A stretch of 64,000 bases of DNA. Source: Azonexus sp. R2A61 (GTDB taxonomy: Bacteria; Pseudomonadota; Gammaproteobacteria; Burkholderiales; Rhodocyclaceae). The DNA is taken from the NCBI RefSeq assembly GCF_021401135.1, contig NZ_JACBFO010000003.1, positions 496,001 to 560,000 of the forward strand, given 5' to 3'. How positions within the stretch are numbered: position 1 is the stretch's first letter; each line of letters begins with the position of its first letter. The notes below the pieces were generated by a model, which saw only the letters and a program-made list of their open reading frames with translations, was not told the origin of the DNA and made no database searches. This document shows positions 53,389-61,033 of the stretch, in pieces. Both the position numbers and the translations under genes were made by a program.

Positions 53389-53967
53389 GTTGCCGAGGGT
53401 CAGCAGGTCTTCCAAGTCGGGCTGTTCGTCGCCCGGCTTCAGGTAGTAGCGCAGGCCAATGGCGGTGATATCCGGCACGGTCTCGGCGCCATCCGGCGGG
53501 GTGTAGGTGTAGCTGGTGGCGAATTCCTGGGCAAAGACAGCCAGGCCGTTGCCAGCGATCCGCGTATTGAAGAGCGTGCGCGAGGCGCCAGGTGCCAGGC
53601 GGGCGATGGGCAAGCCGAGATCCTGGTTGGTCAGGAGGTCGCGCACGTCCTGCTGCATCTGGTAGGCACCGACCGCCTCGACCGAGCCGCGCCGGGCGTT
53701 GCGCTCGCCCCGCGGGGAACGGGCGCCGACCATGACGGCGAGCTGCAGCGCACACTGCCACTTGGTCGGGCCGAGGCGCTTGGGCTTGTCGCCGCCGACG
53801 GTGACCCAGACGGCAGGAAAACGGCGGAACTGGGTGAAGAAGGTGTCGTCGTCGAACTCGCCGCCGTAGGACTCGACATGCGCCAGGCGGTAGCCCAGCG
53901 CGTTACTGTCGGACGCCGCCTTAACGCGGGCGATGACCTGGTCTTCGAGCTGGGCGTAGATCAGCAC
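53383..53967 (-). CDS. Mu gp37-like tail terminator protein (DUF1834)
   Basis: 194 residues from a GTG. DUF1834: MLIYAQLEDQVIARVKA, RRFPAVWVTVGGDKP, a conserved Gln-Gln-Asp-Val-Arg helix and the end LLTLGNP. Probably caps the tube. Six bases after gp36. Confidence 0.82.
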   Translation of the reverse strand: MLIYAQLEDQVIARVKAASDSNALGYRLAHVESYGGEFDDDTFFTQFRRFPAVWVTVGGDKPKRLGPTKWQCALQLAVMVGARSPRGERNARRGSVEAVGAYQMQQDVRDLLTNQDLGLPIARLAPGASRTLFNTRIAGNGLAVFAQEFATSYTYTPPDGAETVPDITAIGLRYYLKPGDEQPDLEDLLTLGNP

Positions 53968-53973
53968 GGCGGA

Positions 53974-54384
53974 TCAGAAGCCGCGAATGGGCCGGGAGAA
54001 GACGCGACCGCTGGTAACCATGACGACCTGGCCGCCACTGCCACCGCCCTGGCCGCTGTTGCCCACCTCGCCGTCGACCATGTCCTTCAGCAGCTTGACG
54101 TAGTGGTCGTGGCGGGCCTTGATCGGGTCGTTCTCGATGGTACCGGCGCCGGAGAGTTGCCAGCGCGCGATGTGGATGCAGGCGGTGCGCAGGAAATCAG
54201 GGTTTTCGGCCGCCACCGTTGCCGTCCGCTTGCCCAGGATGGCGAGAATGTCGGCCGAGGCAGCCGAGAGGCCCGCCGCGATCCGTCCGGCCACCGGCTC
54301 GCCGGTGTTCTCCGGGTCCGCCAGGGCGGCCGTCTCGGCGGCGCCGATCAGGGCGATGAAATCGGCTTCGGTGGCGTAGGCCAT
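53974..54384 (-). CDS. Mu gp36-like head completion protein (DUF1320)
   Basis: 136 residues. DUF1320: AYATEADFIALIGAAE start, then an Ala-rich helix and CIHIARWQLSG, with YVKLLKDMVDGEV. Head-tail connector role is inferred from the family. Confidence 0.85.
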   Translation of the reverse strand: MAYATEADFIALIGAAETAALADPENTGEPVAGRIAAGLSAASADILAILGKRTATVAAENPDFLRTACIHIARWQLSGAGTIENDPIKARHDHYVKLLKDMVDGEVGNSGQGGGSGGQVVMVTSGRVFSRPIRGF

Positions 54385-54387
54385 GAC

Positions 54388-54786
54388 TTACTCGTCAACC
54401 TCAGTGACCGCCAGCTCCGGCTCGGCCTTCAGGCGCTCGATCTCCTCGGCGGAGAACTCCTCGGCGATTACGGTCACTTCCGTGGTCGACCAGGGGCGAC
54501 CGCAGCGGCGGAAGCCTTCGGTCCGGGATACGATGCGCATCTTGCGTACTGCCTTCGGCGGCTTGCCGGTCGGCTTGGCAGCAAGCTGCTGTGGATCGCC
54601 GCCAGACGTGCTGCCGCCCTCCCCGCGGGGGGAGTCTTTCGTCTCGCCCGGTGATTGGCCGGCGCCGGCTGTTTCCTGCGTCGAACCGACCGGCGGGAGG
54701 GCTTGCGCCCCCCCGTTGGTCGAATCTTCTGCAGGCGTGACCGGCTTGGCGGTCGCAGAAGAGTCCTTGGTTTTCTTCGTAGCCAT
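54388..54786 (-). CDS. Mu gp35-like protein (HI1506 type)
   Basis: 132 residues. Low-complexity N-terminal 75 residues (Ser/Thr/Gly/Pro-rich), then a folded segment RIVSRTEGFRRCGRPWSTT and EEFSAEEIERLKAEP, the HI1506/gp35 pattern with Mu-specific position after the capsid. Function unknown. Confidence 0.8.
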   Translation of the reverse strand: MATKKTKDSSATAKPVTPAEDSTNGGAQALPPVGSTQETAGAGQSPGETKDSPRGEGGSTSGGDPQQLAAKPTGKPPKAVRKMRIVSRTEGFRRCGRPWSTTEVTVIAEEFSAEEIERLKAEPELAVTEVDE

Positions 54787-54798
54787 GGCGGATCCCGA

Positions 54799-55695
54799 TT
54801 AACCCAGGCGAGGGTCGATGATCAGGCCGACCGCCTTGTAGTTGATGTTGTTTTCGCCACCGGCCAGGAATTCCTTCTCCAAGATGTTGAGGGCAGCGGC
54901 TCGGTTGCTCGGGCCGGTGACCAAGTGCGTCACCAGTACCGGTAGCGGCGAGCCGTCCGGCCGGCGCTGGGTTTCCAGCGCCAGGCGGCCAGCATTGAAG
55001 CTGGCGGCGTCCAGCCCCTGCTTCGAACCGTAGGCCAGTTGGTGGAAACCGAAGCCGGCCACGTAACGAGCCTCGGCACCGAAAAGCAGCTTGCGATCCA
55101 CAAACACGTTCGGGTCGGTCGGCTTATTCAGCGCTACGAATTCCGGCTTCTTGCGCAGCTGGAAGATCAGCGGCTTCATGTACTTGCGCGACAGGTCCAT
55201 CAGGAACCACGGCGCGCCGGCGCCACCACCCGTATTGCTCCAGGAGGTTTCGCGGCCGGCGTCGTCATAGCCCACATGGTCGCTGTCGAAGAAGTACTGG
55301 CCATCGAAACCCTTGGTCGAGAAGCCGGTCGGCAGCAGCCCCCAGACCAGTTCGTCCGGATGACGAGCGACGATTTCACCCTGGATCGAGAACATCGGCG
55401 AGTAGATGCCGAGCTTGTCATCGTCGATGTCGTACTTGTCGACACCGATGGTGTGTTCCCAGGGCTTGTTCTTCAGTTGTGCGCCGGCCGATTCCAGGTT
55501 GTTGATGACACGCTGGCCGATCCATTCACGCATGCCAGGCAGTTCCTTCATCCAGCCGTAGTTCTCCAGGCTGGCGGTCGAAGGAACGACCATGGCAATT
55601 TGCTCGTAGGTCGATTGAACGGAACCGAAACCCTGCTTGAAGGCGGCGTTGAAGCCTTGCTGCAGGGCGGCGAGAGAGGCGGCGGTGATGATCAT
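54799..55695 (-). CDS. Major capsid protein (Mu gpT-like)
   Basis: 298 residues, like Mu gpT. MIITAASLAALQQGFNAAFKQ, then YEQIAMVVPSTASLENYGWM and MREWIGQRVINNLE, the HK97-fold Mu-like capsid signature. Ends in NILEKEFLAGGENNINYKAV. Preceded by the protease-scaffold and a small cement-like gene. Confidence 0.93.
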   Translation of the reverse strand: MIITAASLAALQQGFNAAFKQGFGSVQSTYEQIAMVVPSTASLENYGWMKELPGMREWIGQRVINNLESAGAQLKNKPWEHTIGVDKYDIDDDKLGIYSPMFSIQGEIVARHPDELVWGLLPTGFSTKGFDGQYFFDSDHVGYDDAGRETSWSNTGGGAGAPWFLMDLSRKYMKPLIFQLRKKPEFVALNKPTDPNVFVDRKLLFGAEARYVAGFGFHQLAYGSKQGLDAASFNAGRLALETQRRPDGSPLPVLVTHLVTGPSNRAAALNILEKEFLAGGENNINYKAVGLIIDPRLG

Positions 55696-55716
55696 GGTGT
55701 CTCCAGTGATAAGGAA

Positions 55717-56127
55717 TTAGAAGCCGAGGCCGACCTGCACCCAGACACCGTCGCTGTCGATGGCCACGATCTGGCCGGCGCGGGAGCGGGTGTTGGAGCC
55801 GTTGGTCAGCGCCACGGTCTGGTCATCGACGATGTAGCAGTCGGCACCGACATTGGCTTGGCCGATGGCGTCGCCTGCGGATGAGTTACCGAACTTGAAA
55901 ACGCCGCGCTGGACGCGGACCTTGGCGTCGCCGGCGGCAACCGCCGAAGCGGTTTCCTCGAAACGCCCGACTGCGATCAAACCGGTTGCGACACGCCCGG
56001 GCGCCGCATAACCGGCGTCGGTGACGGCCAAGCCGCCCTGGTAGCAGATGGTGTTGGCCTTGATCGGAAAGTCGAAGACATTACCGGCGCGTTCCTTGGT
56101 GTTGCGTGCAGAAGTAAGAGCAGCCAC
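55717..56127 (-). CDS. Small capsid-region protein (Mu gp33-like, possible cement protein)
   Basis: 136 residues. All-beta pattern with NVFDFPIKANTICYQGGLAV, GDAKVRVQRGVFKFGNSSAGD and a Gly-rich end; reminiscent of DUF2190-type capsid decoration proteins. Located between protease and capsid genes, the gp33 position. Decoration role is inferred. Confidence 0.65.
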   Translation of the reverse strand: MAALTSARNTKERAGNVFDFPIKANTICYQGGLAVTDAGYAAPGRVATGLIAVGRFEETASAVAAGDAKVRVQRGVFKFGNSSAGDAIGQANVGADCYIVDDQTVALTNGSNTRSRAGQIVAIDSDGVWVQVGLGF

Positions 56128-56129
56128 GA

Positions 56130-57251
56130 TCAGACCTCCTTGTTGGCAGCGATGAATTGATCCTTGGTCAGGCCAAGGGCGGAACAGACCGCGAGCTGCT
56201 CGGCCGAGAGGGCGCCGTCACCGGTGCCGCCTGCCGGCGCCTTGCCCTGCGTCTGCGTTTGGCCCGGTGCCACGATGACCGGCGCTTTTTCCAGGAAGGC
56301 ACTTAACGCAGCCAGATTGGCCGCCCCCAGATCGCGCGCCCAGGACTCGATGGCCGGAGTCAGCTTGCCGCCGGCCAGGCCGTCGGCGATCATCTTGTCC
56401 AGCTTGCCACCGTTGACCTCGGCGGTCAGCGCAGCCAGTTGGGTCTGCAGGTTGGTGTTTTCACCCTGCAGTGCGGTCAGCGTGGCGACCGGCACGAACT
56501 TGGCCGGGTCCGGTGCAGCGATCTTGGCCGACAGCGCGGCGATGTGACCGCCCAGGTCGAAGCTGGCCGAGTTGGCCGCAACCGGATCAGTTTTGAGTTG
56601 AGTGATCAGCTTGGAGAGATGCGTGGCCACATCCTCGGCCGTCGAGCCAACGGGCAGGTTGAGCAGCCAGCCAAGCTGCTCCAGGAGTTCTTTGTTCACG
56701 GGGTTCTCCGCAGTGGTGGGTGGGTCGGAAAAAATCTCGGCGGCAAGCGCAGCCAGGTTGGAAAGGTCGGTGAGCCCGTCGACACCGGGATCGTTGGTCA
56801 GGGCCGCGAAATACAGGTCGAGGACGTGGCCGGTCTTCTTGTCGTAGGGGAAGACGGGCGAGACGTAGCGGTATTCCTTGCTGACGATCTGCTGGGCGGC
56901 CAGCGCCGTCCAATCGACGCCGATCAGCCAGACGCCGTCGGCGCGCCACTCGGCATCCTTGAACCAGCCAGCCGCCGGGGCGGCGGCGCCGGTCTTCTTG
57001 GCATTCAGGGTGGCGTGCTCGTAGTCGATGACACGGGCCGACTGGCGGGCTTGCAGGGCGGCGACGATGCGCCGACCGTCTTCCTCGGTGCAGATCCAGG
57101 CGGGCACATCAGCGGGACGGCCGTCCCAAGCGCGGAACTCGCCGGCGGGGATGATGCGGAAATCGCGCGGCGGTTCGGCGCCGGCCAGATCGACGCTGAG
57201 GGCGGCAATGGCGACGGCGACGGCTTTCCGGATGGGCTTGGCGTGTGTCAT
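56130..57251 (-). CDS. Phage protease/scaffold (Mu gpI/Z-like)
   Basis: 373 residues. N-terminal protease: FRIIPAGEFRAWDGRP, VIDYEHATLNAKKTG (catalytic His), and YVSPVFPYDKKTGHVL (catalytic Ser). C-terminal coiled-coil scaffold part with LQGENTNLQTQLAALTAEV, ending TKDQFIAANKEV; an internal start for the scaffold is likely, as in Mu Z. The ATG at 57,251 was preferred over 57,302, which lies in a repeat. Confidence 0.88.
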   Translation of the reverse strand: MTHAKPIRKAVAVAIAALSVDLAGAEPPRDFRIIPAGEFRAWDGRPADVPAWICTEEDGRRIVAALQARQSARVIDYEHATLNAKKTGAAAPAAGWFKDAEWRADGVWLIGVDWTALAAQQIVSKEYRYVSPVFPYDKKTGHVLDLYFAALTNDPGVDGLTDLSNLAALAAEIFSDPPTTAENPVNKELLEQLGWLLNLPVGSTAEDVATHLSKLITQLKTDPVAANSASFDLGGHIAALSAKIAAPDPAKFVPVATLTALQGENTNLQTQLAALTAEVNGGKLDKMIADGLAGGKLTPAIESWARDLGAANLAALSAFLEKAPVIVAPGQTQTQGKAPAGGTGDGALSAEQLAVCSALGLTKDQFIAANKEV

Positions 57252-57395
57252 GTCGCCATGGTGGCGGACATGAAAAAGCCGCTGCAGGGTGAAACGCTTC
57301 ACCTGGAGCGGCCGGGGCTTGGCGTTACAAGCGCGTTAGTCGGGCCTACAACGTGCTGAAACCGATTTCCCTATTCCATCCTACCACCGGCCGCC
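57252..57395 (-). promoter_or_regulatory. Probable late promoter region before the protease gene (Mu P_I position), with inverted repeat
   Basis: 144 bases follow a strong terminator and precede the protease gene, the place of the C-activated promoter P_I in Mu. It holds GGTGAA-ACGC-TTCACC (57,288-57,303), an inverted repeat related to the other late-operon repeats. No good sigma-70 promoter is seen, which fits an activator-dependent promoter. Confidence 0.4.
57281..57306. repeat. Late-operon intergenic repeat, copy 3 (partial)
   Basis: Shares CTGCAGGGTGAA with the cttgcagggtgaa of copy 2 and keeps the GTGAA...TTCAC dyad, but lacks the CGCGCGCG palindrome. Confidence 0.4.
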
Positions 57396-57419
57396 AAAAA
57401 AACGCCACCAGAGGCGGCG
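57396..57419 (-). terminator. Intrinsic terminator after the gpG gene
   Basis: On the minus strand CGCCGCC-TCT-GGTGGCG forms a seven-pair stem with a three-base loop, followed by seven T residues. It lies 16 bases after the gpG stop and separates the terminase-portal-gpG block from the protease-capsid block. Confidence 0.8.
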
Positions 57420-57434
57420 CCGTTGTTTTGTCGT

Positions 57435-58034
57435 TCAGCGTGGCAGGAGGTTGCGCAGGAAGGTCTGGACGTCGGCGTCCAGGGCGGGCCTGGCGGCTTC
57501 CTGCAGGCGCCCGTTCTGGTCGGCCGGCAGGTAGGGCCGGGCCGGGATATGCACGGTATGGGCGCCGACCGTGTAGCGCACTACCTTGACCCGCTTGTGG
57601 CCGGCCTTGGCGAACACCGCCAGGCGCGCCTTCTTGCCTTTGTCGCCTTGGCGCAGCAGGCTGCCCTTGGCGTCCTTCCTGAGTCGCGCCCAGGACGAGA
57701 AGGCTGCCCGCTCGATATCGCCGCCGAAATGTTGGATCGGCCCATAGGGCTTATTGGTGCCAACGCCCGCGAAGTCGGAACCGTAGAAGCCGTGGCAGCT
57801 ACCCGCGAGCTGGCCGCTGTCCTGCAGGATCTTGGCGCCGGCACCCCGGCGCTTCAGGGTGGCGGGCTTGAGGCCGACCCAGCCGGGCCGGCCCTGGGCG
57901 GCGAAGTTCTTTTCCGTCTCGGTTTCCAGGGTGCCGGCAAAGGCGCGAAACAGCGGGCGCGGGCTGCGGGTCGTGGCCACGACCTGCGTGAGCCAGTTCT
58001 CGATGCCTTCGTCCTTGATTTCGTGTTCGATCAC
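57435..58034 (-). CDS. Virion morphogenesis protein (Mu gpG-like)
   Basis: 199 residues. MIEHEIKDEGIENWLTQV, NFAAQGRPGWVGLKPATLKRRG, LQDSGQLAGSCHGFYGSDF and PARPYLPAD are typical of the gpG/tail-completion family. I chose the GTG at 58,034, with GAGGA eight bases upstream, over the GTG at 58,049. A basic central part (RQGDKGKKARLAVFAK) suggests contact with nucleic acid or capsid. Confidence 0.85.
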   Translation of the reverse strand: MIEHEIKDEGIENWLTQVVATTRSPRPLFRAFAGTLETETEKNFAAQGRPGWVGLKPATLKRRGAGAKILQDSGQLAGSCHGFYGSDFAGVGTNKPYGPIQHFGGDIERAAFSSWARLRKDAKGSLLRQGDKGKKARLAVFAKAGHKRVKVVRYTVGAHTVHIPARPYLPADQNGRLQEAARPALDADVQTFLRNLLPR

Positions 58035-58051
58035 CGCTAGATTCCTCACTT

Positions 58052-58132
58052 GGAGAGCCGGTTGTCCGCCGATGGGTAACGGCTAGGCGTGACGCTGAAG
58101 TATGCGGGTTCGAGTCCCGCCGCCGGTTCTCT
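58052..58132 (+). other. tRNA-like element in the MuF-gpG gap, opposite strand
   Basis: A nine-pair closing stem (58,053-58,061 with 58,123-58,131, one G-T) encloses a D-arm-like hairpin (GCCG-ATGGGTAA-CGGC, 58,068-58,083), a weak middle hairpin (GCG-TGA-CGC) and a perfect T-arm (GCGGG-TTCGAGT-CCCGC, 58,104-58,120). The T-loop follows the tRNA consensus. Spacing is not canonical: six bases lie between the first stem and D-arm, and the middle arm is too short for a standard anticodon arm. It may be a decayed or atypical tRNA. Confidence 0.5.
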
Positions 58133-59451
58133 CACTTCCCCATCCGCAGGTAACGCTCGCTGGCCAGGCGGCCGGCACCCTCCGCTGTCCCCGGCAGGCG
58201 GTAGGCATTGACCAGGGCGTCGATGACGCCGACCTTCTTGACGTTGTACGCCACGTCCACCGCCACGTAGATCACGCCATCGTCGGCCAGCTGGCGCACA
58301 TAGACGAAATTGCGGTGCAGCGTGTCGAAATAAACTGCATCGGGCTTGGCCAGCACCCCGGGCAGCATGGCGTACTGATCGCGGGTGAGCGCAATGCCGT
58401 CAGCCTGGTGCCGTACCGAGTCGGCGTGCAGCAGACGCTTCTCGTTGATGGCCAGCACGCGCACCGGTTCCACCTCGGGACGCTGGGCGGCCATGAAACT
58501 CGCCACGCGATCATCGACGAAACCGACCACCTGGGCGCTGCTGCCGGCGCGGCCGGCATCGAGCACGCGATTCATCCAGCCGTGGTAGTCCGCCAGGCGC
58601 TCCGGGCTACCGTTGAGCCCCTGCCACACCTGGCTGCGGATCTCCGGCCTCTTCATGGCCTGTACCTTGCGCGCCAGCTCGATGTCGAGGCCGTAGGCGC
58701 CGCGCCCCGGGCTGTGGTCGAAACCGGGATCGGGCGCGAAAAGCGTGTTGGTGCCGGGATCTCGGTAGCCGGTCACACTAACCTTGCCGCGCTTTCCGCC
58801 CAGGTCGATTTCGTTGGTCTCCATCCGTCCCTCGCCGCGGGAGAGCACGACGCCTTCCGCTTCGAAGTCGGCGCTCGACAACGCCTTGACCCGGCAGCGG
58901 CACTTGTGGCCATTGGGCGGATAGAGGGCACCCCAGGCCGGATCGTCGTAACGGAAGGTGCGGCCGTTGAGCGAACGGTGCGCCGGGCGGGTGCGGTGGT
59001 CCATGACCGCAACGTACTGCCAGTACGGCCGCTGGTCGGCATTCTCCAGCTGGGCCTTGTTACGCCCGGCCATGTACGACGACTGCAGGTTCATCTGGTA
59101 CACGTGGCGCAGCCGGTGCGGGGTCATGCTGCGGCCGGATTGCACCTCCCCGGTTTCCGGGTCGGCCGGTACCTTGCCCCACCAACCGCGTGCCTTCAGC
59201 TTGGGCTGCAGTTTCTGCAGGAATTGCTGGTAGGTTTTGCCTTCGGCAAGTGCCTCGTCCAGGGCGCCAACGATGTCTTCGAGCACCTCGGCCTTGAGGA
59301 CGCCGGCCACGGTCGCCGACCGGGCGTGTGCGGCCGCCTCCATGTCCCGCCACGATGACGTGATGCGCAGCCCCTTCGAGCGGAAATACTCGACCGCCCG
59401 CTCGGGCGGCAGATTGAAGGCAAGCGCGAGATTCGGGCGCTCACTCGGCAC
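58132..59451 (-). CDS. MuF head morphogenesis protein with probable C-terminal PBECR-type nuclease domain
   Basis: 439 residues. SPP1 gp7/Mu gpF fold: TPHRLRHVYQMNLQSSYMAG, VMDHRTRPAHRSLNGR, ALYPPNGHKCRCRVKAL (about 80-230). After a linker with PGRGAYGLDIELARKVQ, the last 110 residues resemble the phage barnase-EndoU-ColicinE5-RelE fold found fused to MuF (VRVLAINEKRLLHADSVRH, DAVYFDTLHRNFVYVRQL). GTG at 59,451 preferred; TTG 59,475 possible. Overlaps the portal gene's end. Confidence 0.85.
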   Translation of the reverse strand: MPSERPNLALAFNLPPERAVEYFRSKGLRITSSWRDMEAAAHARSATVAGVLKAEVLEDIVGALDEALAEGKTYQQFLQKLQPKLKARGWWGKVPADPETGEVQSGRSMTPHRLRHVYQMNLQSSYMAGRNKAQLENADQRPYWQYVAVMDHRTRPAHRSLNGRTFRYDDPAWGALYPPNGHKCRCRVKALSSADFEAEGVVLSRGEGRMETNEIDLGGKRGKVSVTGYRDPGTNTLFAPDPGFDHSPGRGAYGLDIELARKVQAMKRPEIRSQVWQGLNGSPERLADYHGWMNRVLDAGRAGSSAQVVGFVDDRVASFMAAQRPEVEPVRVLAINEKRLLHADSVRHQADGIALTRDQYAMLPGVLAKPDAVYFDTLHRNFVYVRQLADDGVIYVAVDVAYNVKKVGVIDALVNAYRLPGTAEGAGRLASERYLRMGK

Positions 59452-61033
59452 TGGCGGCGCCCCACAGTTCGGCAACGAACATGGCCCGGGCCAGCAGTCC
59501 CTCCAGCTTGGCGGCGTCGAGTGCCGGGTAACGGCCGGCCAGGGCGGCCATGGCTTCCTCGTAACCGCCCGCAGTTTCCAGGTCCTTCAGGATCGGGCCG
59601 ATGATCTGCTCCATCTGCGCCTGCAGGGCTTCTGCCGGGATCGCGTCAAGCGCGTCGTCGACGGCGACCTGGTCGGGGAATTCTGGTGGCGTGTCATCCT
59701 GGGCGGAGAGCGCCGCCAGGGCTGCCTCAGCCTTGGCCGGTGCCGGACGTTCCACCGGCGGCACAGTGCGATCCGCGGGCGGTACCGCCAGCACCTCCTC
59801 GCCATCCCGTGGCACGGGGATACGCAGCTTCTCCTGCCCCCAGTCGCGCGGGATCTTGAAGCCGACGCCGACCAACTTGGGGAGCGACTCGGCGAAGGCT
59901 TTCATATCTTCCGGCTCGCCGGTATCGAAGACCATGCGAGGGCAGCGGCGCAGGCCGTCGATGTTGCCACGGTTCAAAGCGATCATCGGATAGATCAGAT
60001 CGCGGGTGATCGTTGCGGCGGCCTGGCGGGCGTCCGAGTTGCGGATGTCTTTGCGCACCTCCTTGTGCGCATCGGCAATGCCGGAACCCAGGCCGGTGGC
60101 TTTAGCCTCGGCCGAGGTAGTTTGTCCAAGGATGGCCTTGGACTCGGAGCGCTCGGCCCAATCGACCATCGCCAGGTGGTGGGAGCCTTCGCCACCGCCG
60201 GTGATCTTCTGGATCTCCAGCTCCATGTCTTTCGGCATGATCGCCCGAGCATCATGCCCTAAGGCGGTGACCGCCCGCAGCAGGCTGTCCTTTTCCTCGT
60301 CGAGTGCGCCGCTGTAGTACTTGCCGACGATGATGGGCAAACCGTACGTCTCCAAGAACTCGGCAAAATCGCCGATGGAGTACGCCTTGTAAATGAACGG
60401 CCAGACCAGCACGCGGTGCAGGCCCATGCGACCCAGGTAGCCGGTCTTCGCCTTGCCCAGGGTGTGGCAGATCCAGCCGAATGGCGCAAGCGGCGCGCCA
60501 TCCATGCTCATATCCTTGAGGCGCAGATCGGTGCGGGTCGTGTTGAGCTGGAACCACTCCTGCGGACGCGGCAGGAAGGCGGGCAGCAGTTCGCTGCCCT
60601 CCCGGCGCCACTCCAGTTCGACCGCCGCGAAGCCGTGGCCGACACCGTCCTGCAGGGCCAAAATCAGATCCTCGACCGGGTCGACGGCATCCGTCAGCAC
60701 TTCCTTCGCCCAGTCGGCATGCTTCTTTTCCTCGGCGGTGGCGTTGCGCGGCGGGACGATGTCCCAGTCCAGGTTGAGCGGCGCCTGCTTGCGCTTGCCC
60801 AGCTCGGAAGCGAGGTGAGCGTCCCGCTCCTCCATGTCCGCGAAGACGCGATGCTGGGCGGTCAGGTCGCCGTTGTCAGCATCGCGCAGGTAAGCGGCGA
60901 GGCGGGACGGCGTCAGGCCGTCCAGCATGGCGGACAACCGGGTATCCGCCAGCGAGGCGATCCGGCTGGTCTGTGGCGCATCCAGAACGTCCCGCGCGAT
61001 GGGGCGGCCGAACTGGTCGAGAATCTTGGGCAT
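59441..61033 (-). CDS. Portal protein (Mu gp29/DUF935)
   Basis: 530 residues. DUF935: LRDADNGDLTAQHRVFADMEERD, SELGKRKQAPLNLDWDIVPP, GFAAVELEW and FAEFLETYGLPIIVGKY. C-terminal 100 residues are variable with Pro/Ala and an acidic stretch. Forms the portal ring. ATG overlaps the terminase stop by one base (TAATG). Confidence 0.93.
   Translation of the reverse strand: MPKILDQFGRPIARDVLDAPQTSRIASLADTRLSAMLDGLTPSRLAAYLRDADNGDLTAQHRVFADMEERDAHLASELGKRKQAPLNLDWDIVPPRNATAEEKKHADWAKEVLTDAVDPVEDLILALQDGVGHGFAAVELEWRREGSELLPAFLPRPQEWFQLNTTRTDLRLKDMSMDGAPLAPFGWICHTLGKAKTGYLGRMGLHRVLVWPFIYKAYSIGDFAEFLETYGLPIIVGKYYSGALDEEKDSLLRAVTALGHDARAIMPKDMELEIQKITGGGEGSHHLAMVDWAERSESKAILGQTTSAEAKATGLGSGIADAHKEVRKDIRNSDARQAAATITRDLIYPMIALNRGNIDGLRRCPRMVFDTGEPEDMKAFAESLPKLVGVGFKIPRDWGQEKLRIPVPRDGEEVLAVPPADRTVPPVERPAPAKAEAALAALSAQDDTPPEFPDQVAVDDALDAIPAEALQAQMEQIIGPILKDLETAGGYEEAMAALAGRYPALDAAKLEGLLARAMFVAELWGAASAE

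Noticed and set aside
53087..53761. Longer frame fused in front of the gp38 homologue
   Set aside because: The extra part is the out-of-frame image of gp37 and the intergenic repeat; only the last 72 codons match DUF2635.
45791..57306. Late-operon repeats as transposase-binding sites
   Set aside because: They are internal, differ from the terminal TTTTGGCACC repeats and coincide with stop codons, so end-binding sites are unlikely.
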